Assembly (NCBI GenBank): GCA_002721165.1
Contig: PBJS01000009.1
Coordinates: 15,048-26,044 of the forward strand
Origin: Legionellales bacterium
GTDB taxonomy: Bacteria > Pseudomonadota > Gammaproteobacteria > Eutrophobiales > Eutrophobiaceae
Direction of reading: 5' to 3'
Length of the DNA: 10,997 nt
The notes under the pieces are model-generated. The model saw nothing but the letters and a program-made list of their open reading frames with translations, had not been told where the DNA came from and did no database searches. The position numbers and the translations under genes are program-made. Positions within the stretch are counted from its first letter, which is position 1; every line of letters begins with the position of its first letter. This document shows positions 1-6,470 of this stretch, piece by piece.

Positions 1-225
1 ACTGCATTCAAGGGCGAAACAAATATCTTTATATATCCGGGATACAAATTTAATATAGTCGATATGCTACTTACGAATTTCCATCTACCAGAGTCGACAT
101 TGTTAATGTTAGTTTGTGCATTTGCTGGTAAAGAAAATGTCATGGAAGCTTATCACCATGCTATTAGCAAAAAATATAAATTTTATAGTTATGGTGATGC
201 AATGTTATTAATCAACAAAAAATAA
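1..225 (+). CDS. queA: QueA C-terminal part: tRNA preQ1(34) S-adenosylmethionine ribosyltransferase-isomerase (5' end outside window)
   Basis: The window opens inside this gene; the last 74 codons are present in frame 1 and end with TAA at 223-225. QueA uses the ribosyl part of S-adenosylmethionine to convert preQ1 at tRNA position 34 into epoxyqueuosine, a late step of queuosine synthesis. The visible part carries strongly conserved family segments: NIFIYPGY, then TNFHLPESTLLMLV, AFAG and a C-terminal YKFYSYGDAMLL, in the same order as in the E. coli enzyme. The protein ends a few residues after the GDAM motif, so its tail is shorter than in E. coli. The next gene, tgt, acts immediately before QueA in the same pathway and starts 10 bases downstream, so the two are probably co-transcribed. 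Confidence 0.96.
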   Translation, partial: TAFKGETNIFIYPGYKFNIVDMLLTNFHLPESTLLMLVCAFAGKENVMEAYHHAISKKYKFYSYGDAMLLINKK

Positions 226-235
226 ATTATTGATA

Positions 236-1336
236 ATGAAATTCGAATTAATAAAAAAAGTTAATAATGCAAGGCGCGGTAGACTTGAGCTCTCTAATGG
301 CACAGTAGAGACGCCAGTTTTTATGCCAGTAGGAACATATGGCGCAGTCAAAACAATGACATCTGAAGAGTTAATCAGTATAGGTACAGAAATTATCCTT
401 GCGAATACATTTCATCTCATGTTGAGACCGGGCGCGGATGTTATTGAGAAGTTTGGTGGATTACATAAATTTATGCACTGGGACAAACCCATTTTGACCG
501 ATTCAGGCGGATATCAGGTTTTTAGTTTGGCTAAATCAAGAAAGATAACAGAACAAGGAGTTCATTTTCGCTCTCCGGTCGATGGAGAAAAAGTATTCTT
601 AGGGCCTGAAGAAGCAGTTAAAATGCAACATATATTAGACGCAGAAATCATCATGGTATTTGATGATTGTACTCCTTACCCGTGCTCTGAGAAAGATGCA
701 TCAGATTCAATGAAGTTATCATTAAAATGGGCAGACAGATCAAAAAAATCACATGGTAAAAATAAAAATGCTTTGTTTGGTATTATTCAGGGGGGGATGT
801 ATCCGGGGTTACGCGAGGATTCATTAAATGCACTTTGTGAAATAGGTTTTGATGGCTATGCAATTGGTGGATTATCTGTTGGTGAACCCATTGAATTGAT
901 GCTAGAGATTCTTGATCGAATTACTTCAAAAATGCCAGAAAAAAAACCTCGTTATTTGATGGGGGTGGGTACTCCAGAGAATATTGTCCAGGCGGTTTGC
1001 GAAGGCATTGATATGTTTGACTGTGTTATGCCTACCAGAAACGCAAGAAATGGCCATCTCTTCACTGAATATGGGGATATTCGTATCAAAAATGCTACCT
1101 ATAAACTAGATCAGCTGCCGCTTGATGAAACTTGTAATTGTTATACATGCAAAAATTATTCACGCGCCTATTTACACCATCTTTCAAAAACTAACGAGAT
1201 TTTAGGGGCGCGCTTAAATACCAAACATAACCTCTATTATTATCAGAGCCTAATGAAGGGATTGCGATTAGCTATTGAAGAAGAACGGCTAGTCGAGTTT
1301 ATCGACGATTTTTATTCGAAACGCGAGAGCGACTAA
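236..1336 (+). CDS. tgt: Queuine/preQ1 tRNA-guanine transglycosylase
   Basis: Tgt exchanges guanine 34 in the anticodon of GUN tRNAs (Tyr, His, Asn, Asp) for preQ1 in the cytosol. The protein has 366 residues, close to the usual 370-375. Asp89, in TDSGG, is the general acid/base position; Asp143 in FDDCTPYP lies at the guanine-recognition position; Asp262 in MFDCVMPTRNARNGH is the nucleophile position. The zinc site is Cys300, Cys302, Cys305 (CNCYTC) and His331. I chose the ATG at 236 because MKFEL matches the E. coli N-terminus, and it makes the Asp89 numbering agree. An in-frame TTG at 230 would add two residues. No clear Shine-Dalgarno sequence precedes either start, so translation may depend on coupling with queA, whose stop is 10 bases upstream. 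Confidence 0.97.
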   Translation: MKFELIKKVNNARRGRLELSNGTVETPVFMPVGTYGAVKTMTSEELISIGTEIILANTFHLMLRPGADVIEKFGGLHKFMHWDKPILTDSGGYQVFSLAKSRKITEQGVHFRSPVDGEKVFLGPEEAVKMQHILDAEIIMVFDDCTPYPCSEKDASDSMKLSLKWADRSKKSHGKNKNALFGIIQGGMYPGLREDSLNALCEIGFDGYAIGGLSVGEPIELMLEILDRITSKMPEKKPRYLMGVGTPENIVQAVCEGIDMFDCVMPTRNARNGHLFTEYGDIRIKNATYKLDQLPLDETCNCYTCKNYSRAYLHHLSKTNEILGARLNTKHNLYYYQSLMKGLRLAIEEERLVEFIDDFYSKRESD

Positions 1337-1416
1337 TTTTGCCGAATTTCTATTATTTAGTGCTTTTTTGGCAACATTAAAATATGACTTTAGCTATACT
1401 GAATTTCCCATTGTTG

Positions 1417-1425
1417 TGTCATAAT
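1417..1425 (+). promoter_or_regulatory. Possible extended -10 promoter element for yajC-secD-secF
   Basis: TGT followed by CATAAT fits an extended -10 element (TGn plus five of six consensus bases). No good -35 box lies 16-18 bases upstream. Transcription would start near 1432 and leave a leader of roughly 27 bases before the yajC ATG at 1459. The 122-base gap between tgt and yajC is large enough to hold a promoter, and no terminator is obvious, so read-through from queA-tgt is also likely. In such AT-rich DNA a match of this quality can arise by chance. Confidence 0.3.
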
Positions 1426-1458
1426 ACCGCGCTTTTAAAAACAGAGTTAACTACCAAT

Positions 1459-1785
1459 ATGATAGATTTTTTCATTAATAATGCATGGGCAGCTCCCGCA
1501 CAACAAGCACCCGGTTTTGCGAGTTTTGTGCCGTTAATAATATTGTTTGTAATTTTTTACTTTATTTTAATACGTCCACAAATAAAGCAGGCAAAACAAC
1601 ATAAACAATTAGTTGCTTCATTAAAAAAAGGTGATGAGATTGCTACAAGTGGCGGTCTGTTAGGAAAGATAACGGAAGTAGGTGATAACTTTATTATTGT
1701 TGAGATATCAAAAGAAACAGAAGTAAAAATACAAAAACAATCTGTATCAATTGTATATCCAAAAGGCACATTGAAAACGCTTTAG
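1459..1785 (+). CDS. yajC: YajC, SecDF-associated preprotein translocase subunit
   Basis: YajC is a small single-pass inner-membrane protein that joins SecD and SecF in the accessory complex of the SecYEG translocon. The 108 residues compare with 110 in E. coli. A short N-terminal segment with an Ala-rich stretch (NNAWAAPAQQ) leads to one membrane helix at about residues 21-38, then the conserved RPQ at 39-41 and a basic KQAKQHKQL run. The cytoplasmic domain follows, with GDEIATSGGLLGKI and a YPKGTLKTL end, very like E. coli. The frame is open upstream to an ATG at 1384, but the extra 25 residues resemble no YajC, and MIDFFINNAWAA matches the E. coli N-terminus, so the ATG at 1459 is preferred. 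SecD starts 34 bases downstream. Confidence 0.94.
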   Translation: MIDFFINNAWAAPAQQAPGFASFVPLIILFVIFYFILIRPQIKQAKQHKQLVASLKKGDEIATSGGLLGKITEVGDNFIIVEISKETEVKIQKQSVSIVYPKGTLKTL

Positions 1786-1819
1786 TAATTAATTTCAGAT
1801 ATTTTATACAGGTTAAAAC

Positions 1820-3679
1820 ATGAATCGTTACTCTACTTGGAAATACATATTAATACTTTTTTTTGTTGGATTGGGCCTATTATTTGCTTTGCCGAATATT
1901 TATGGAAAGGATCCTTCTATACAAGTATCTGCCGCTAGATCTGCAGAAATAAGTGAACTTACAGAATTTCAGATAACTGCTGCTCTGGATGAAGCTGGAT
2001 TGCCTTATAAATCTACGGCACTTGGTACTGGTAATCTTACAATTAGGTTTGATGATGAAGAGACACAATTAAGAGCACAAGCAATTGTAAAAGAATCTTT
2101 GGGTAGAAGTTATGTGGTTGCACTTAATCTTGCCCCGGCAACACCTGATTGGTTAAGTAAATTTGGTGCGGAGCCGATGTCTTTAGGTCTTGATCTTCGT
2201 GGAGGCGTCCATTTCTTAATGGAAGTTGATATGGATGCAGCTATAAACAAAGCAGAGGATCGTTATATTTCCGATTTACGTAGTTTTCTCAGAGAAAACA
2301 AGGTTCGTTATAAAACAATCACTCAGAGTAAATCGGGCGGTTTGTTGATTCGTTTTAAAAATGATGGCGAGCGTAATAACGGGCAGTTATTAATAGAGGA
2401 AAATATACTCGATTTAAATGTTATAACACCAGATATTAACGAAAATGTATCTTCATTAATTTTAACAATAAAAGAAGAGATACTACTTGAAACACAGCTT
2501 TTAGCATTACAGCAAAATATTACTACACTCAGAAAACGTGTTAACGAGTTAGGGGTGGCCGAGCCAGTAATACAAAGACAAGGACGAAAACGGATTGTTG
2601 TTCAATTGCCTGGTGTGCAGGATACTGCGCGAGCTAAAGCAATACTTGGCGCAACTGCAACACTCGAATTTAGATTAGTCGATGAAGAACATGAGCCCCA
2701 AGATGCTGTTGGTGGACGAGTCCCAGCTGGGTCAAAACTTTATTACGATAAAAATGGCCGACCAATTTTACTAAAAAAACAAGTTATGTTAACGGGCGAT
2801 GCAATTATTAATGCTGCATCAGGGTTTGACTCATTAACCGGGGGTCCTGACGTTACTATTACTCTAGATGGCAGAGGGGCTAAAAGAATGAGTCGCGGTA
2901 CCCGCGATAACGTTGGTAAACGTCTAGCGACTGTTTTCATAGAATATAAAATGGAAACAACAAAAAAAGATGGAGAGTTTATAAAAACAAAAGAAACAAT
3001 AGAAGAGGTTATAAATGCAGCTGTTATACAAGAACAACTTGGTAAGAGATTCCATATAACAGGCCTTGATTCAACAGAAGAAGCAAAAAATCTAGCATTA
3101 CTACTTCGTGCAGGAGCACTAGCAGCACCTATATATATTATTGAGGAGCGAACTGTCGGACCTAGTCTCGGTCAAGATAATATTGATAAAGGATTTAATT
3201 CTGTTGTAATTGGTTTTTTTCTTGTCTTAATTTTTATGGCGGTTTACTACAAAATTTTTGGTCTGGTTGCCGATGTTGCGCTAGCTTTAAATTTAATTTT
3301 AATTGTTGCGCTGCTTTCGTTGTTGCAAGCAACACTCACTTTACCTGGAATCGCAGGCATAGTTTTAACCGTAGGTATGGCTGTTGATGCAAATGTTTTA
3401 ATTTTTGAACGTATTCGCGAGGAGATACGTAATGGTAATTCACCACAAGCAAGTATACACGCCGGTTATGAAAAGGCTTTTTCAACAATCGCTGATGCAA
3501 ATATCACAACTTTGATCGCTGCAATAATGTTACTTAGTTTTGGAACAGGACCAATTCAGGGTTTTGCCGTTACACTATCACTAGGAATCATATGTTCAAT
3601 GTTTACCGCCATTATGGTTACACGTGGATTAGTTAATTTAATATACGGTGGTAGAAACTTGAAAAAATTAACGATTTAG
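1820..3679 (+). CDS. secD: Protein translocase subunit SecD
   Basis: SecD, with SecF, uses the proton gradient to help pull proteins through SecYEG on the periplasmic side. At 619 residues it is nearly the same length as E. coli SecD (615). TM1 lies at about 9-27 and ends in ALPNIYG. The periplasmic region follows, with GLDLRGGVHFLMEVD at 123-137 (the family D1 signature), the P1 head domain and the segment VNELGVAEPVIQRQG at about 241-255. Five further helices run from about residue 460 to 605. TM4 carries GMAVDANVLIFERIREE with Asp523, which corresponds to the Asp essential for proton-driven function, and ANITTLIAA follows. An AGG about eight bases upstream supports the ATG at 1820. The gene lies between yajC and secF with gaps of 34 and 27 bases, the standard operon order. 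Confidence 0.98.
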   Translation: MNRYSTWKYILILFFVGLGLLFALPNIYGKDPSIQVSAARSAEISELTEFQITAALDEAGLPYKSTALGTGNLTIRFDDEETQLRAQAIVKESLGRSYVVALNLAPATPDWLSKFGAEPMSLGLDLRGGVHFLMEVDMDAAINKAEDRYISDLRSFLRENKVRYKTITQSKSGGLLIRFKNDGERNNGQLLIEENILDLNVITPDINENVSSLILTIKEEILLETQLLALQQNITTLRKRVNELGVAEPVIQRQGRKRIVVQLPGVQDTARAKAILGATATLEFRLVDEEHEPQDAVGGRVPAGSKLYYDKNGRPILLKKQVMLTGDAIINAASGFDSLTGGPDVTITLDGRGAKRMSRGTRDNVGKRLATVFIEYKMETTKKDGEFIKTKETIEEVINAAVIQEQLGKRFHITGLDSTEEAKNLALLLRAGALAAPIYIIEERTVGPSLGQDNIDKGFNSVVIGFFLVLIFMAVYYKIFGLVADVALALNLILIVALLSLLQATLTLPGIAGIVLTVGMAVDANVLIFERIREEIRNGNSPQASIHAGYEKAFSTIADANITTLIAAIMLLSFGTGPIQGFAVTLSLGIICSMFTAIMVTRGLVNLIYGGRNLKKLTI

Positions 3680-3706
3680 TTGCGAATTAAATAGGAAATT
3701 GAGACT

Positions 3707-4624
3707 ATGAAAAAAATTCAGTTGAATTTTATGGGAGCACGTAAAGTAACTACAGTGGTTTCCATTCTGCTTATTATTTTTTCTATTATTTCACTAGCAC
3801 GACAAGGTCTAAATTTGGGTATTGATTTTACTGGCGGGACTTTAGTTGAGGTGGGACATACAGAAACAATTAACTTAGAAAAGGTACGTCAATCATTTAG
3901 TAATTCAGATTTTAATGATGTGTCGATACAATATTTTGGTTCAGCTAAAGAGATACTAATACGAGTACCACCGCAACAAAGTTTAAATAGTGCTGATATT
4001 AGTAGTAAGATTTTAAATTTGTTATCTACGAATAATATTGACGTAGAAATGCGAAGGGTTGAGTTTGTTGGTCCTCAGGTAGGAGAAGAATTAAAAGAAG
4101 ATGGTGGGCTAGCAATGCTTTATGCATTGTTATGTATTATGATTTATGTGGCACTCCGTTTTCAAATGCGTTTTTCTGTCGGCGCCGTAGCTGCGTTAGT
4201 TCATGATGTAGTTATTACATTAGGATTTTTTTCTTTTACACGTTTCGATTTTGATTTGACTATATTGGCAGCATTGCTTGCTGTTATTGGATACTCACTT
4301 AACGACACGATAGTTGTTTTTGATCGTGTACGTGAAAATTTTCGTAAAATTCGTGACAAAACGCCTGTTGATGTTTTTAATATTTCCTTGAATCAAACAT
4401 TAAGCAGAACATTAATGACATCTTTTACGACATTACTAGTTTTGATAGCGTTATTTTTCTTAGGCGGCGAAATTATTCATGGTTTTGCGATAGCGTTAAT
4501 TTTTGGTGTTTTAATAGGAACATATTCTTCTATTTATATTGCAAGCCCAGTAACGCTTGCTCTTGGGATTAAAAAAGAAGATCTAATGCCTGTCAAAAAA
4601 GAAGGTTTAGATGTAGATAGTTAA
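3707..4624 (+). CDS. secF: Protein translocase subunit SecF
   Basis: SecF is the partner of SecD in the inner membrane. It has 305 residues (323 in E. coli) and lacks most of the hydrophilic N-terminal extension of the E. coli protein. TM1 at about 14-31 is followed by GLNLGIDFTGGTLVEV (35-49), the family's periplasmic signature, and then VEFVGPQVGEEL (118-129). Helices TM2-TM6 span about 133-285 and contain LVHDVVITLG with Asp167 and GYSLNDTIVVFDRVRENFRK with Asp200, both conserved positions in the proton-path region. A purine-rich AGGAAATTGAG immediately upstream is a plausible ribosome binding site. The 27-base gap to secD indicates co-transcription. The tail ends soon after the last helix. 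Confidence 0.98.
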   Translation: MKKIQLNFMGARKVTTVVSILLIIFSIISLARQGLNLGIDFTGGTLVEVGHTETINLEKVRQSFSNSDFNDVSIQYFGSAKEILIRVPPQQSLNSADISSKILNLLSTNNIDVEMRRVEFVGPQVGEELKEDGGLAMLYALLCIMIYVALRFQMRFSVGAVAALVHDVVITLGFFSFTRFDFDLTILAALLAVIGYSLNDTIVVFDRVRENFRKIRDKTPVDVFNISLNQTLSRTLMTSFTTLLVLIALFFLGGEIIHGFAIALIFGVLIGTYSSIYIASPVTLALGIKKEDLMPVKKEGLDVDS

Positions 4625-4657
4625 ACTTAATGCAATTTTTGGAAGTAAAAAAATATT

Positions 4658-5830
4658 GTGGTTGAGCCATTATCTATCATAGTAGACGAACAAATCGCTT
4701 ATGCTGATAAAGTATTTTCAAAATTTGGAAATATTCTTTTAGTTGATGGACGTACTATAGATAAAGAAAAAGTTAAAAACGCTGATATACTTTTGGTAAG
4801 ATCTGTCACAAAAGTTGATGAATCATTATTAGAAAATACTAAAATTAAATTCGTAGGTTCGGCCACAAGCGGTATTGATCATATCGATACCGACTATCTA
4901 GAAGAGTCAAACATATCCTTTTCATACGCACCCGGAAGTAATGCAAATTCTGTTGCTGAGTATGTATTGAATAGTTTAATTGCAAAATCACAAAACTCAA
5001 AACCATCCTTTTCCTTATCTGACAAGAAAATTGGAATTATTGGTTATGGTCAAGTTGGTTCTAGAGTTAAACATTTTATGGATATTTTTGATGTAAAGTG
5101 CTTGCTAAATGACCCGCCCTTATTTGACAAAACAAATGATCAATCTTTTGTTGATCTCGAAGAAGTCCTTCAATCTGATATAGTTACATTACATGTGCCA
5201 TTAACGAAAATAAGTGAATATCCAACATATAATTTGGTTAGCGATAATTTTTTAGAAAAACTAAATCCCAATACTATTTTCATTAATACATCTCGTGGCG
5301 AAGTTGTAAACGAGAAGGCACTATTATCTTTTAAAAAAAATAATCCAGAGGCAACCTTAATACTCGATGTATGGCATGATGAGCCAAATATAAACATAGA
5401 TTTATTAGAGAAAGTTTTTATCGGGACACCTCATATTGCAGGGTATAGTCGTGAAGCCAAGATTAGAGCAACAAAAATGCTTTTTGATGCATTGAAAAAA
5501 TTCTTCAAAACTAATTTTAATTATCCTAAATTAGCGGAAGAAGAAAATATTTCTATCATTCCAAATGTCAGTAATCCAGACCGAATAATAGAGTCAATAA
5601 TATTGCAGCATTGGAATATTTCTGAAGATAATATCTCATTTCCACATTACAGCAATTTATCGGATAATGAGCGGCCGCTTTTTTATGATAGTTTAAGGAA
5701 GAATTACCCGATAAGATATGAGTTTTCGAATAGATTTATTGATATCAACCAATGTAATAATACAAATATATTCGACGATAGCACCGTAGATAATTTGAAG
5801 AGATTGGGGTTTAAATTAAAAAAGACATGA
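4658..5830 (+). CDS. pdxB: Erythronate-4-phosphate dehydrogenase
   Basis: PdxB oxidises 4-phosphoerythronate to 2-oxo-3-hydroxy-4-phosphobutanoate, the second step of the deoxyxylulose-5-phosphate-dependent route to pyridoxal phosphate. The 390 residues compare with 378 in E. coli. The N-terminal catalytic part shows VDEQIAYADKVF, LLVRSVTKVDESLL and KFVGSATSGIDHID. The Rossmann site is GYGQVG at 129-134. The catalytic set of D-2-hydroxyacid dehydrogenases is complete: Arg213 (NTSRGE), Glu242 (DVWHDEP) and His259 (GTPHIAGY). The C-terminal dimerisation domain, specific to PdxB, keeps LRKNYPIRYEF (346-356), which separates it from SerA and other 2-hydroxyacid dehydrogenases. I chose the GTG at 4658: GGAAG lies at 4641-4645, rather far upstream (12 bases), and no in-frame ATG fits the conserved N-terminus. 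It ends overlapping purN. Confidence 0.95.
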   Translation: MVEPLSIIVDEQIAYADKVFSKFGNILLVDGRTIDKEKVKNADILLVRSVTKVDESLLENTKIKFVGSATSGIDHIDTDYLEESNISFSYAPGSNANSVAEYVLNSLIAKSQNSKPSFSLSDKKIGIIGYGQVGSRVKHFMDIFDVKCLLNDPPLFDKTNDQSFVDLEEVLQSDIVTLHVPLTKISEYPTYNLVSDNFLEKLNPNTIFINTSRGEVVNEKALLSFKKNNPEATLILDVWHDEPNINIDLLEKVFIGTPHIAGYSREAKIRATKMLFDALKKFFKTNFNYPKLAEEENISIIPNVSNPDRIIESIILQHWNISEDNISFPHYSNLSDNERPLFYDSLRKNYPIRYEFSNRFIDINQCNNTNIFDDSTVDNLKRLGFKLKKT

Positions 5831-6420
5831 AAAAACTTGGCATTTTAGTTTCAGGTCAAGGTAGCAATATGACTGCTATTCTCAATGCATGTGAGCAGGG
5901 TTATTTGCAAGCTGAGGTTGAAGTAGTGATAAGTAGTAATCCTGATGCTAAGGCACTTACCAAAGCAAAGGAAAGAAAAATTGATGCAATTTCTTTTAAT
6001 GAGACCACTAATAAAAATCCTGAAGTTTTAGATACTTCCATATGTGAAGTTTTATATGAACATAAAGTTGACTTAGTGCTGCTAGCTGGTTTCATGAAAA
6101 AAATAGGGCCTAAAGTGCTTTCTATATTTGAGGGTAGCATTCTTAATATTCATCCATCGTTGCTACCAAAATATGGCGGGCAGGGCTTGTATGGTATCAA
6201 TGTTCACAGAGCAGTTATCGGAGCTGGAGAAAAAAAAAGTGGTGCGACCATTCATTTGGTCAATAGTGACTATGATAAGGGCACTATTTTAGCGCAGAAA
6301 TCGGTTATAGTAGATGCAGATGATACGCCTGAATCTTTAGCAGCCAAGGTATTAGAAGTTGAACATGTATTGTATGTTGAAACAGTAAAAAAAATTATTG
6401 AAGGAAATATTATATTATAA
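5827..6420 (+). CDS. purN: Phosphoribosylglycinamide formyltransferase (GART), GGxGxYG-insert subtype
   Basis: PurN transfers a formyl group from 10-formyltetrahydrofolate to glycinamide ribonucleotide, the third step of purine synthesis. It has 197 residues (212 in E. coli). The phosphate loop is SGQGSNM (9-15), and the folate-site segment is LLAGFMKKIGPKVL. The catalytic residues are all present: Asn107 and His109 in NIHPSLLPKY, and Asp150 in the NSDYDKGTI segment. After LLPKY the sequence reads GGQGLYGINVHRAV, several residues longer than the PGLHTH of the E. coli enzyme; from memory this form is common in Bacteroidota. The ATG shares four bases (ATGA) with the pdxB stop, so translational coupling is likely and no strong Shine-Dalgarno sequence is seen. 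The usual partner purM is not adjacent. The fold and reaction are secure; the origin of the subtype is inferred. Confidence 0.95.
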   Translation: MKKLGILVSGQGSNMTAILNACEQGYLQAEVEVVISSNPDAKALTKAKERKIDAISFNETTNKNPEVLDTSICEVLYEHKVDLVLLAGFMKKIGPKVLSIFEGSILNIHPSLLPKYGGQGLYGINVHRAVIGAGEKKSGATIHLVNSDYDKGTILAQKSVIVDADDTPESLAAKVLEVEHVLYVETVKKIIEGNIIL

Positions 6421-6470
6421 ATCAAAAATTTGTATTTGGTGAAATTAGCTAAAATTAAGAATAATTTTCA

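Noticed and set aside
230..235. TTG start two codons upstream of the tgt ATG
   Set aside because: MKFEL at the ATG matches the E. coli N-terminus exactly, and the TTG has no better ribosome binding site.
1368..1400. TTGGCA and TATACT as a sigma70 promoter upstream of yajC
   Set aside because: The spacer is 21 bases, too long for a normal sigma70 promoter.
1337..1458. A secretion-monitoring arrest peptide (VemP or SecM type) ahead of yajC-secDF
   Set aside because: The only in-frame upstream extension is 25 codons fused to yajC, with no independent stop, no typical signal peptide and no recognisable arrest motif.
2743..2940. Reverse-strand reading frame inside secD
   Set aside because: It lies wholly within a strongly conserved secD coding region and shows no family motif; it is a shadow frame. 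The same applies to reverse frames in yajC, pdxB, purN, the RND gene and murA.
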